Source: Methanomassiliicoccus sp. (GTDB lineage Archaea > Thermoplasmatota > Thermoplasmata > Methanomassiliicoccales > UBA472). Taken from it: a stretch of 33,632 bases of DNA. Positions 17,570-26,799 of this stretch are shown piece by piece (the stretch's first letter is position 1; the number at the start of each line of letters is the position of its first letter). The stretch lies in NCBI GenBank assembly GCA_004525545.1, contig SPCU01000007.1, positions 1 through 33,632 on the forward strand, given 5' to 3'. The translations under genes and the position numbers were made by a program. The notes under the pieces are model-generated. The model saw only the letters and a list, made by a program, of their open reading frames with translations, made no database searches and was not told where the DNA came from.

Positions 17570-18343
17570 CTACTCCAGTTCCTTTCCATGTGCCTCCATC
17601 TCTGGAGGAAATATTACCGACCAGTGTAGGAATGGGCGGAAAGGGTGGGAGGAAAATGAATCGGTGGCCTTCATACCCGCCAACAACCTATCGATGATCT
17701 TTGGGGAAATGGCCATGACCAGCTGGTCATCTGGTACAAGTCCCCACATCCGGTCCCCCACGCAAGGTATGTCCATTACCATATCCTCACCCGCAATGAC
17801 CTTGGCGATTGCGGAGCAGACCGAGGATTGACCGGCGATGGTTCCTCGCAGCACCCGCCCTTCCGCGTATTCGTACCCCAGCAGCACCTTCAAGGCCTGC
17901 CCCGGGGTCATATAGGCGACCACCGCATCTGGCTCCACTGGTATCAGGTCCAGAGGGCCCATTAGAAGGGCGTTGTACCTATGCCCTTCGTTGCCCAACA
18001 TGAATATCTCGTCCTGCAGGGCCTTTGCCGCCTCATCATCCTTGGTGAAAGTTCTATTCAGCTCTCCTTTGACCAATCTCTCCGGTGTCTGGCTCATTCC
18101 TAGACAGGCCAGGCCCCATCGGCACTTCAAACTCTGGGTGGTGGATACGCATACACCATCCTCTCGATAATGTCGAGCCAGGGCCGCCATGTGGCAGGTG
18201 GCCGTCGAACGCAGGTTGCGCCCCCCCTGAACCGCCAAGGCATCGGAGGCCTTCTCGAACAGCTTGACCCCAATGGGATAGGTCCCTAGGTTCAATAGTG
18301 AACGGAACTCTCTGGCCTGTCTCGCCCGCTCCACATCTGGCAT
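17570..18343 (-). CDS. DUF169 family protein
   Basis: 'LLNLGTYPIGVKLFE', 'CHMAALARHY', 'KCRWGLACLGM', 'VEPDAVVAYMTPGQALKVLLGYEY', 'SVCSAIAKVIAGEDMVMDIPCVGDRMWGLVPDDQLVMAIS' match the DUF169 pattern. Confidence 0.85.
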   Translation of the reverse strand: MPDVERARQAREFRSLLNLGTYPIGVKLFEKASDALAVQGGRNLRSTATCHMAALARHYREDGVCVSTTQSLKCRWGLACLGMSQTPERLVKGELNRTFTKDDEAAKALQDEIFMLGNEGHRYNALLMGPLDLIPVEPDAVVAYMTPGQALKVLLGYEYAEGRVLRGTIAGQSSVCSAIAKVIAGEDMVMDIPCVGDRMWGLVPDDQLVMAISPKIIDRLLAGMKATDSFSSHPFRPFLHWSVIFPPEMEAHGKELE

Positions 18344-18409
18344 GACCCACTGATGTCCTTTTTAATTTAATAGCCCTGCGGTTTGAAACAAATATATGCT
18401 CATTAGAGT

Positions 18410-19873
18410 ATGTGGACGAAGATGAGCATCAAGAGCCGCATCACCATCGCTTACGCCCGTACCAAGCTCTCCTCTCGGAAAGTGGCCGAAGGCGTTGAGA
18501 ACCCCTTGCACGACTGGGTTGAGCTGAAGGTGCGAAACACCTTCAAGCAGGACCCGGAATTCAGAAAGGCATTGGGCAGAAGTTCCTTGGACGAGATAGA
18601 TCGGAAGGTCTTCGAAGAATACCAGCTGTATCGATTCCGCAAGCAGTTGGCATATGTGATGCAGAACAGCTACTACTATCAGAAGAAGTACGGTGAGGCC
18701 GGTGTGGTCCCCGAGGCGATCAGGACAATGGATGACCTGAACAAGGTGCCATTGACCGAACCGGACGATCTGGCCGAGGAACCCTTCCTTTTCCTCTGCC
18801 AATCACAAAGTAAGATAGCTCGCACCTTCTCGACATCTGGAACGTCCGGAAAGAACAAGCGCCTGTTCTACACCCGCGACGATCTTCTGAACATCATCGA
18901 CTCCATTGCCGCAGCCCTGCGTTCCGCCGGGCTTCTAAGCAACGAGACCCTCCATATCATGTTCCCGGCGGTGGTGGCCTGGGACCCCAGCCTGATGCTT
19001 GAGGGGGCTTGCAAGGTGGCCGGCCTAAAATCGGTGGTATGTTCCGAGGTGGACGTTGATGAGCAGATGAGGGTCATGAAGGAGAATCAGGCCCGGGTGA
19101 TAATCGGTCTCACATCCTTCATTTATCGAATCACGATCCTGGCCCGGGAGAAGTACGACCTCCGTTCTTTGGGCGTCAAGGCCATCATCTGCTCATCCGA
19201 GCCGCTCTCCGAGGCCGTGCGCCGGGAGATGGAAGGGGCCTGGGGGTGCAAATGCCTAAGCCAGTATGGCATGACAGAGATGGGATTGGCCACCACGATC
19301 GAGTGTCAAGAACAAGCAGGATTGCACATCAATGAGGCCGATTTCATGGTGGAGGTCATTGACCCAGACACCGGGAAGCGCCTTCCACCGGGCAAGGAGG
19401 GAGAATTGGTATGGACCTCTCTGAGCTTCCAAGGCTCACCTCTTTTGCGTTACCGTTCCTACGATATATCGCATTACATCGAACCGCCCTGCAAATGCGG
19501 TCACTCCACCGTAGGCAAGATCGGCAAACCCAAGGGGCGTCGGGACTCAGCGACGAAGATCGGTCTGGGAAAGCATATTTTCCCGGTGCTGTTCGATGAA
19601 GCCATAATGAATGTCCGCGGGGTGCTCAACTACCAGCTGGTGCTCGATAAGCCCTCCTTCAGGGACCGTCTTCATTTCACAGTGGAGTTCAACGGGGACA
19701 TAGAGCAAGGTAAGGTGAATGTGCTGGAGGCCATTCTGGCATTGGAGGAGATCAAGAGCGGCCTGGACAATGACCTACTAGATCCCATTGAGGTGGAGAT
19801 GAAGGAGGTCTCCAATGATTTCACCCCCAAGATGAAGCCCATTGTTGACAAGAGACGTAGGTATGATAGTTAG
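18410..19873 (+). CDS. Phenylacetate-CoA ligase (PaaK)-like adenylate-forming enzyme, DVU_1553-like
   Basis: P-loop 'TFSTSGTSGKNKRLFYTRDDL', 'QYGMTEMG', 'PGKEGELVWTSL', 'LLRYRSYDIS'. Confidence 0.88.
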   Translation: MWTKMSIKSRITIAYARTKLSSRKVAEGVENPLHDWVELKVRNTFKQDPEFRKALGRSSLDEIDRKVFEEYQLYRFRKQLAYVMQNSYYYQKKYGEAGVVPEAIRTMDDLNKVPLTEPDDLAEEPFLFLCQSQSKIARTFSTSGTSGKNKRLFYTRDDLLNIIDSIAAALRSAGLLSNETLHIMFPAVVAWDPSLMLEGACKVAGLKSVVCSEVDVDEQMRVMKENQARVIIGLTSFIYRITILAREKYDLRSLGVKAIICSSEPLSEAVRREMEGAWGCKCLSQYGMTEMGLATTIECQEQAGLHINEADFMVEVIDPDTGKRLPPGKEGELVWTSLSFQGSPLLRYRSYDISHYIEPPCKCGHSTVGKIGKPKGRRDSATKIGLGKHIFPVLFDEAIMNVRGVLNYQLVLDKPSFRDRLHFTVEFNGDIEQGKVNVLEAILALEEIKSGLDNDLLDPIEVEMKEVSNDFTPKMKPIVDKRRRYDS

Positions 19874-19976
19874 ATCGCATCTGGGCAATGATCGTTCTCA
19901 AATAATGATCATAAGGTCGGTTTGAAATCTCCTGAAAAACAGATATACTCTTCGAGAGAATAGAATATAGATTACT

Positions 19977-20120
19977 ATGGCCGAAGAAAAGAAAGGCAAG
20001 GTAGAGGAGACCGCCGAAAAGAGCGGCGAGGTTGTTGGAAAGGGGCTGAAGAAAGGCTGGGGAGCAGTCAAGGATGTTGGAAAAGGGGTCAAGAAAGGGA
20101 TGGGTGGAGAAGAAAAGTAA
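19977..20120 (+). CDS. Putative 47-aa Lys/Glu/Gly-rich microprotein
   Basis: ATG..TAA translates MAEEKKGKVEETAEKSGEVVGKGLKKGWGAVKDVGKGVKKGMGGEEK; followed by a hairpin terminator; below the ORF track length cutoff. Confidence 0.65.
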   Translation: MAEEKKGKVEETAEKSGEVVGKGLKKGWGAVKDVGKGVKKGMGGEEK

Positions 20121-20151
20121 CCGAACGATATTACGTCTGGCAATGATTTTT

Positions 20152-20178
20152 GAGGGATCCGCACCCTCTTCATTTTTT
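20152..20178 (+). terminator. Hairpin plus T-run terminator
   Basis: GAGGG-ATCCGCA-CCCTC then TTCATTTTTT. Confidence 0.65.
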
Positions 20179-20298
20179 AATGGTACGGTAAAGTAATAAC
20201 AAATGGTCATATTGATCGGCACCCGTTCAAAAAGGTCCATCTACCGGAGGCCCTTTGCATGACAAGGATTATCTAGGTTTCCTGGAATCGGCCTGGTG

Positions 20299-20889
20299 AT
20301 GAATGTAGGGGTCATTTCCGTTCAGGGCGCTGTTCCCGAGCACCTCCTAATGTCCCAGTTAGCATTGGATGAGCTGGGGAAAAAAGGACAGGCCATCGCC
20401 GTAAGGCGATTGGACGAGCTCAGGTCGGTCGATTGTCTGATCATCCCCGGCGGCGAGAGCACGACCATCTCGAAACTGTTGCGTAAGTTCCAGCTTTTCG
20501 ATGAAATAGTCGACATGGGTCGGAACGGCACGCCTATCATGGGCACCTGTGCCGGCTGCGTTCTGCTGGCCAAGAAGGGAGGTGAGCAGGCGGAAAAGAC
20601 CGGGACCGAACTTCTTTCACTGATGGATATGGCGGTGGACCGCAACGCCTTCGGCCGGCAACGGGAATCGTTCGAGGCATCGCTGACGGTAAACGGATTA
20701 GAATCTCCCTTCCCTGGAATTTTCATACGTGCCCCGTTGATCACCAAGGTCTGGGGTGACTGCCAGGTGCTTTCCCGACATCAAGGCGAGGCGGTCATGG
20801 CTCGGCAAGACAATCTGCTAGCTCTATCATTCCATCCCGAGCTGACCACGGACCCCCGAATGCACCAGCTACTTTTCTCGTTAGTATAA
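20299..20889 (+). CDS. pdxT: Pyridoxal 5'-phosphate synthase glutaminase subunit
   Basis: 'VGVISVQGAVPEH', 'IPGGESTTISKLLRKF', 'GTCAGCVLLAK', 'LALSFHPELTTD'. Confidence 0.95.
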   Translation: MNVGVISVQGAVPEHLLMSQLALDELGKKGQAIAVRRLDELRSVDCLIIPGGESTTISKLLRKFQLFDEIVDMGRNGTPIMGTCAGCVLLAKKGGEQAEKTGTELLSLMDMAVDRNAFGRQRESFEASLTVNGLESPFPGIFIRAPLITKVWGDCQVLSRHQGEAVMARQDNLLALSFHPELTTDPRMHQLLFSLV

Positions 20890-20894
20890 AATCT

Positions 20895-21635
20895 TCAGGC
20901 GATCCCCTTAGCCGCGTGGATCAGTTTTTTAAGGTCCTCGCCCAGCTCACCGTTCTCCACCACAGTTCCGGTGACCACGATATCCGCTCCGGCCAGGCGC
21001 ACCCGCTCAGCCGTTTTGGCATCACGAATGCCGCCACCGATCAACAGTGGGACGGAAATGGACTTCTTCACCGCGGTGATCATTTCCGAGGGCACCGGTT
21101 CTGGAGCGCCGCTACCAGCTTCCAGGTAGACAAGCTCCATGCCCAAGTACTCTGCAGCCAGGGCGAAGGCCGCGGCGGTCTTGAGGTCGTTCCTAGGAAT
21201 GAGCTTGGCCATTCCAACCTCTCCAACCTTCATTCCCGGTTCTATGATGATATACCCCATGGACAACGTCGGGACGCCCAGCTTCTTGATGATGGGGGCG
21301 CCTTTCACCTGCTCCCCTATGACGTGGTTCACGTTGAGGCTGTTAAGCATGCTCATGAAATACATGGCGTCGGCGTGTTTAGAAAGAGCGTGAGCTCCGG
21401 AGGGAAAATAGATCACCGGCAGCGAAACCTTCTTCTTGATGGCAAGTATCGTGGCGTCCAGGTTCTCACTGGTCACGTCGGTGGAGCCTCCGACCATGAT
21501 AGCATCTGTGCCCATCCCCGCAACAATGGCGGCCATCTCAGCGGCGCGCTCCGGGCTTTGCTTCGCCGGGTCCAGCAAGGTCATGTGCATGGTACCCTTC
21601 TTCACCTTCTCTATGATGTATTCCTTAACGTTCAC
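20895..21635 (-). CDS. Geranylgeranylglyceryl phosphate synthase
   Basis: 'MTLLDPAKQSPE', 'IMVGGSTDVT', 'YFPSGAHALSKHADA', 'YLEAGSGAPEPV', 'LLIGGGIRDAKTAERVRLAGADIVVTGTVVE'. Confidence 0.95.
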   Translation of the reverse strand: MNVKEYIIEKVKKGTMHMTLLDPAKQSPERAAEMAAIVAGMGTDAIMVGGSTDVTSENLDATILAIKKKVSLPVIYFPSGAHALSKHADAMYFMSMLNSLNVNHVIGEQVKGAPIIKKLGVPTLSMGYIIIEPGMKVGEVGMAKLIPRNDLKTAAAFALAAEYLGMELVYLEAGSGAPEPVPSEMITAVKKSISVPLLIGGGIRDAKTAERVRLAGADIVVTGTVVENGELGEDLKKLIHAAKGIA

Positions 21636-22447
21636 AGTAATCCCCCTACTAGGAAGGCAAGCAGGGCCAACAGCATGCCGTATTTAGCCATCTTCTGTCC
21701 TTTGGTCGGGTTTCGAAAATGAACTATGGAGCAATATATAAACGTTGCATCGGCGAACAATACCCCGCCTAGGTACCAGATGCCGAAAATACCGTCCAAA
21801 TATGGCAATGGGCTCAGGCCTACGGCGATCAGGAAGGATGCACTGGCCAGATACCCAGCGTTCCTCGCCCCTATCTTCTTGGGAAGTGTCAACCGGTCGA
21901 AGTCCCCTTCCATGTCCTCGATGTCCTTGATGATCTCCCTGCCCAGAATGGCCAGGAATGCCAGCAAGGCGATTATGTAGGTGCGCTCCATCATACCGAC
22001 GATGGCCCCGCCTAGCAGGAACAGCATCCCCGTCAGCAAAGCGATCTCCAAGTTACCGGTAAGGGCGTCCTTTTTCAGTCGCACCTCATACGTGAGCATG
22101 AGCATGATTGCCAGGGCCACAATGATCGTGGATTCCAAGTTCAAAGCCAATGATGCAAAGAAAGAGATGAGGAAGCAGGCGATGGAAATATTAAGCACCT
22201 GTTTCGGGGTCATCCTTCCAGAGGGGAGCGGCCGTTCCGGGTGAGCAAGTTTATCCACATCGCGATCGGTGTAATCGTTCAGGGAATTACCACCGGCTAT
22301 GAATGCGAATACCGCCAGCGAGGCCCAGGCGATGGGCATCCAATGTTCCAGTATTCCCGTTCCGGTAGCTATGAGCACCCCTATTAGCAGTCCGAGCACT
22401 CCCATAACGGCGTTGCCGGTCCGGAAGAGCTGAAATAGTGGAATCAC
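21632..22447 (-). CDS. UbiA-type prenyltransferase, likely digeranylgeranylglyceryl phosphate synthase
   Basis: 'GGNSLNDYTDRDVDKLAHPERPLPSGRM' and 'REIIKDIEDMEGDFDRLTLPKKIGARNA'; GTG start at 22447 inferred; 4-nt overlap with GGGPS gene. Confidence 0.9.
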   Translation of the reverse strand: MIPLFQLFRTGNAVMGVLGLLIGVLIATGTGILEHWMPIAWASLAVFAFIAGGNSLNDYTDRDVDKLAHPERPLPSGRMTPKQVLNISIACFLISFFASLALNLESTIIVALAIMLMLTYEVRLKKDALTGNLEIALLTGMLFLLGGAIVGMMERTYIIALLAFLAILGREIIKDIEDMEGDFDRLTLPKKIGARNAGYLASASFLIAVGLSPLPYLDGIFGIWYLGGVLFADATFIYCSIVHFRNPTKGQKMAKYGMLLALLAFLVGGLL

Positions 22448-22568
22448 AGGCGAACATCGACATATCTCTAATAAAGATTTAGCGGGGGTCCAGGCACTAA
22501 TTCCATTAAATTGACCCAGTCTTTTAGCAACAAAATATAGTAATAATCCTTCTTGAAATAGGGCTTCC

Positions 22569-24029
22569 ATGGCTTCCCCCGAACCAGCGGCCGAAGTGGA
22601 ATCGATCAAAGCCGCCGTTTCCAAGTATTTCTCGATCTATGATGTAAAGGTCAGTTACGAAGCCCTATCATTCTACATCTCTCCGGACCTGAAGATGCTG
22701 GAGAAGAACTTCAACAAGCTACGTTCGGAGTTCAAGGAAAAACGCTTGATCCCGGTGCTCAAGTACCAGGGCGGAGAGTACACCATCAATGTGGTCAAAC
22801 GGCCTGAACAAAGGACCCGCGGTCTCTGGGTCAATGGTACTTTATTGGTCATTACACTAATCACCACAATCTTCGCCGGGGCTGTTCTATGGGCAAGTTA
22901 CGACGGCAACAATGATCTGATGCGTTTGGACAACTTCCTTTTGGGGGGACTGTTCTTTGCCGTGCCCCTTATGGCCATTCTCGGAACGCACGAGGTGTGC
23001 CATTACCTTGCGGCCAAGAGGCATGGCGTGGCCGCATCGTTGCCGTTCTTCATTCCCTCGATACCACCGCTTGGTACATTCGGGGCGTTCATATCCATGA
23101 GGGACCCCATTCCAGACCGTCGTTCACTAGTGGACATCGGCATCGCCGGTCCATTGGGAGGTCTGGTAGTCACTATCCCGGTGACGCTTATAGGATTGTG
23201 GTTGACCTCGCTCGGAGACCCCTCCAGCGGCATTGTGGGAGATGAAGGCGCGATCGCCATAATGATACAACCGCTATACGCCCTGCTCGCTCTTTTCATC
23301 CCTCTGGCAGAGAACGTTCCCCTGCATCCCACGGCCTTCGCCGCCTGGGTGGGTTTCTTGGTAACTGCGATCAACCTGTTGCCGGCCGGACAGCTGGACG
23401 GTGGGCACGTAGCACGCGGTCTGTTAGGTGACAAGTCCAAGTACCTGAGCTATGCCACAGTGGTCATGCTCCTTGTTCTGGGGCTGTTCTACACCGGTTG
23501 GCTGATCTTCGCTCTGCTCATCGTATTCCTGGGACTCAAGCACCCCGCCCCCTTGAACGACGTGTCCAAGCTGGACGGTAAAAGGAAGGCCTTAGGCGCC
23601 CTGACATTGGCGATATTGCTGATCACCTTCTCCCCCATCCCCTTGATGGAGATCACTCCCGACCACTCTTTCACCATAGATGTTCCCGGAGGGAACGAGA
23701 CCACCATTATAGCAGGTTCCTCGACCTACTTCATAATGTACATCAACAACACTGGCAACACCAACCTCAATATTACTATGGACGTCATGCAGGTGCCCAA
23801 CGATTGGAGCGCCTCGTTGTATCTGCAAGGTCATTCAGGGGACAATTCCACAGATCTGCTTGAGATTGTTATTCCATACGATAACGGTACGGTGGTCGTA
23901 TTGAAGGTCACAATTCCCATGGACGAAGATAACATTTCCCGTGAGCTATTGGTGGAGACCGTATCCCTGACAGCACAAGGGGCGACCTATCTGACGGATG
24001 AGCAGACCTTCATCATAATGGTCGAGTGA
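22569..24029 (+). CDS. Site-2 protease (M50)-like membrane metalloprotease with C-terminal extracellular domain
   Basis: HExxH motif 'LGTHEVCHYLAAKRHG', 'NLLPAGQLDGGHVARGLLG', several TM segments, C-terminal beta-rich domain. Confidence 0.88.
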   Translation: MASPEPAAEVESIKAAVSKYFSIYDVKVSYEALSFYISPDLKMLEKNFNKLRSEFKEKRLIPVLKYQGGEYTINVVKRPEQRTRGLWVNGTLLVITLITTIFAGAVLWASYDGNNDLMRLDNFLLGGLFFAVPLMAILGTHEVCHYLAAKRHGVAASLPFFIPSIPPLGTFGAFISMRDPIPDRRSLVDIGIAGPLGGLVVTIPVTLIGLWLTSLGDPSSGIVGDEGAIAIMIQPLYALLALFIPLAENVPLHPTAFAAWVGFLVTAINLLPAGQLDGGHVARGLLGDKSKYLSYATVVMLLVLGLFYTGWLIFALLIVFLGLKHPAPLNDVSKLDGKRKALGALTLAILLITFSPIPLMEITPDHSFTIDVPGGNETTIIAGSSTYFIMYINNTGNTNLNITMDVMQVPNDWSASLYLQGHSGDNSTDLLEIVIPYDNGTVVVLKVTIPMDEDNISRELLVETVSLTAQGATYLTDEQTFIIMVE

Positions 24030-25014
24030 ACAGGTGGTAATATCTTGTCAGGGAGCGGTGTACCCGCTGCCTGTGAACTTGCATCAGTTCCAACCCTTCC
24101 GCGGCGATCTCTCGGGGGAGCACCAAGCCTAACCGGCCCCCGGGAACCAATGACTCGGTCATGGCATTAAGCCCCCTTTCGTAGAGACCATTTATATCCT
24201 CTTTATTTGTGCTTGCCGCTCGACCATAGGGGGGATCGGTGGCAACGGCGTTCACGTCTCCAAATTTTTGGTGGATGTCGCCGATGTCGGAGACCTCCAC
24301 CACCGCTCCGCTAACACCAAAATGTTCCAGATTGCGTCGGCAACCATCCACCATCAAAGGGTCAATGTCCGAGCCTATCGCCTTCATTCCCAGGAGGGCG
24401 GCTTCCAGAACGATCCCGCCCGTCCCACAAAAAGGATCAAGTAAGGTCTCTCCCCGGCGCACTCCTGTAAGGTTCACCAAAGCCCGAGCGTAACGGGGAT
24501 GCAGGGATATCGGGGAGAAGTAAGGGCGCTCTGCCACCTTGCGCCGGTCAAACTGCTTACGATCGATCTCGAACTGACCTAGGAAAAAATGTACCCGATC
24601 GGAAAGCAGAACCCTTAAGTTAAGATCAGGCGAGGTCAGATCGATAGGATGTTCTTTGGAGAGCGCGTGCCCGAGCTTTTTTACCAGTTCGAAGGTGTCC
24701 ACCTCAGGGTACTGCCCTTCTACTTTTTTTATCCGGATGCACAGGCTGCCGCGGGGCAGGGGAAGGTCAACCGCGGTCTTCTCCAACCGTTCCAATGACG
24801 AGCTTCCCAGGTATCGACCTAAACGGTGGGTCAACGCCAATCGGTCGGAGACCGCTTGTAAATGGTCAGGTTGACACTCGACCAACAGAAAACCAGGCCC
24901 CGAACCCATTTGACAGAAATCAGGCGATTCCGCTCCCAGACAGGCCAAGGCCTCGGCCTGGGGCAGTGTAGGATGTTCACCCGAAAGCTCAAACAGGACC
25001 GGTTGCCGGGGCAT
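24013..25014 (-). CDS. tRNA (guanine-N2)-methyltransferase, THUMP/Trm-G10 type
   Basis: 'LLDPFCGTGGIVLEAALLGMKAIGSDID' and 'VATDPPYGRAAS'; overlaps the convergent protease gene by 17 nt. Confidence 0.88.
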   Translation of the reverse strand: MPRQPVLFELSGEHPTLPQAEALACLGAESPDFCQMGSGPGFLLVECQPDHLQAVSDRLALTHRLGRYLGSSSLERLEKTAVDLPLPRGSLCIRIKKVEGQYPEVDTFELVKKLGHALSKEHPIDLTSPDLNLRVLLSDRVHFFLGQFEIDRKQFDRRKVAERPYFSPISLHPRYARALVNLTGVRRGETLLDPFCGTGGIVLEAALLGMKAIGSDIDPLMVDGCRRNLEHFGVSGAVVEVSDIGDIHQKFGDVNAVATDPPYGRAASTNKEDINGLYERGLNAMTESLVPGGRLGLVLPREIAAEGLELMQVHRQRVHRSLTRYYHLFTRPL

Positions 25015-25023
25015 GTTAGCCGA

Positions 25024-25965
25024 TCAGTCCCTGACGCCTTCCTCGGTCACGTTGAAGACCACTTCGGCCTCGGGACGGTCGGGAGAGTCTATCAATCGGG
25101 CGATGCGCCGAGATCCCTTGCTCTTCCTCAGGTACAACCGATAGGTGGAGGCGTGACCAACGATATGTCCTCCTACTGGCCTGGTCGGGTCCCCAAAGAA
25201 CGCGTCAGGTTTGGAGGAGACCTGGTTGGTGACGGCAATGACAGCATTGTTGACCTCAGCGAAGCTCAGCAGCTCGTGCATGTGCTTGTTCAACAGTCCC
25301 TGCCTCTCAGCCAGAGTCCCCCTCCCTACGAACTCGGCTCGGAAGTGGGCGGTAAGCGAGTCTACGATCATCAGACGTATGGGATACATCTTGCAAATAT
25401 CCGCTGCCTTCTCCACTAGAAGCATCTGGTGGGAGGAATTGTAAGCGCGGGCCACGTGAATACGCTTCAGCACCACTTCGGGATCAAGATCCAGGGCGTT
25501 GGCCATCTGAACGATCCTTTCCGGACGGAAGGTGTTCTCAGTATCGATTATGACCACGTCTCCGTCCAACCCCCCCTTTTCTACGGGCAATGTGGCGTTG
25601 ACCGCCAATTGGAAGCATATCTGGGTCTTACCACTGCCGAACTCACCGTAAAACTCTACAATGGACTGGGATTCCAGACCTTTACCTAGCAGTTCGTCGA
25701 ATGCTTTGGAGCTGGTGCTCAAACGGCTAAGATTTCGCCGCCGCTCTAAAATCACGTCCCCCGGCTCGAAACCACCGACATCGGCGGCCCTCTTGGCAGC
25801 GTCAATGATCTTCAAGGCGGTGGCCTCTCCGATATCGCAGGCATCGGCCAAGGTCTTGGGCGATTCTACTGCTATGGTCATCAGATTGGTATATCCCGCT
25901 TCTCTCAGTTTATCGGCAGTTGCAGGTCCTACTCCAGGCAACTCTTCAATGTTGACGCTAGCCAT
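25024..25965 (-). CDS. radA: DNA repair and recombination protein RadA
   Basis: HhH '[17 protein letters not shown]', Walker A 'GEFGSGKTQ', '[14 protein letters not shown]', '[24 protein letters not shown]'. Confidence 0.97.
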   Translation of the reverse strand: MASVNIEELPGVGPATADKLREAGYTNLMTIAVESPKTLADACDIGEATALKIIDAAKRAADVGGFEPGDVILERRRNLSRLSTSSKAFDELLGKGLESQSIVEFYGEFGSGKTQICFQLAVNATLPVEKGGLDGDVVIIDTENTFRPERIVQMANALDLDPEVVLKRIHVARAYNSSHQMLLVEKAADICKMYPIRLMIVDSLTAHFRAEFVGRGTLAERQGLLNKHMHELLSFAEVNNAVIAVTNQVSSKPDAFFGDPTRPVGGHIVGHASTYRLYLRKSKGSRRIARLIDSPDRPEAEVVFNVTEEGVRD

Positions 25966-26136
25966 GACTACACCTATCCTTCCTTATCCCCGAGTATATT
26001 AAAAAGGTGTTTGGGAGATGGTCGAAAGTGTTCCGACCAAAAGCAAGATGGTCACCTATCCTTTAATGGTTAGTTATTACAATTCAGCTTCTCCCTTATC
26101 AAAAGGATTTATTACTGAGTTACGATAAGGGGAATC

Positions 26137-26799
26137 ATGGCCCAGAAGAAAAAAAAGGAGCCAGAGATCAAAGAGGAGTATACCTTCATAGCTCCTGACT
26201 TCAACGAGAGAGAATTCTTGGAGAAAGACCTGTCTGGAACCAAGGCCGTGCTGTTCAGTGCAGTTTTCGCTATCCTATTCGGTGTAGTGGCATACTTGAC
26301 CACCGGAATCGGCTGGGCATTGGGTTTGATGTTGATAATCGTAGGCGCTTTTACCCTGAGGTATTTATTCAAGGTATTACCAATTAACATCAGTACGGTA
26401 GAAAACAAGACCTGGATCGGAAACGGTGTGATGTTCTTCTTCCTTGCATTGGGCATCTGGATAATTTTACTGAACCCTCCGTTCGGTGACGCCATCGATC
26501 CGCAACTCAATGACCTTCAAATATGGGCGGGGGACAGTCAGCTGACCAACTTCAACAGCGTGCCCTTGAACACATCGGTGACCTTCAACATCACCGCAAT
26601 GGACAACGGCAACCTGAACTCGGTGCAGTTCAAATTGTTAGGTGATACACCGCAGACTTGGAATATGACCATTGGAGAAGATGGTCGTTGGGAACATACG
26701 ACGATCTTTTCTCAAGCGGCCACCTACAACTTCATGATCACCGCCACGGACGATGCTGGCAACTTTGAAACACTTCAGCGCAGCATATTGGTGGTCTAA
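26137..26799 (+). CDS. Membrane protein with two TM segments and extracellular Ig-like domain
   Basis: Hydrophobic segments 'AVLFSAVFAILFGVVAYL' and 'GVMFFFLALGIWIILL'; C-terminal 'YNFMITATDDAGN' Ig-like pattern. Confidence 0.75.
   Translation: MAQKKKKEPEIKEEYTFIAPDFNEREFLEKDLSGTKAVLFSAVFAILFGVVAYLTTGIGWALGLMLIIVGAFTLRYLFKVLPINISTVENKTWIGNGVMFFFLALGIWIILLNPPFGDAIDPQLNDLQIWAGDSQLTNFNSVPLNTSVTFNITAMDNGNLNSVQFKLLGDTPQTWNMTIGEDGRWEHTTIFSQAATYNFMITATDDAGNFETLQRSILVV

Noticed and set aside
19898-20173. 91-aa minus ORF (Phe/Pro/Ser-rich) opposite the 47-aa microprotein
   Set aside because: Composition reflects the antisense of a Lys/Glu/Gly-rich gene; the plus frame has a start, stop and terminator.
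20916-21722. 268-aa plus-strand ORF antisense to GGGPS
   Set aside because: GGGPS on the minus strand is unmistakable; the antisense frame is an artefact of codon bias.
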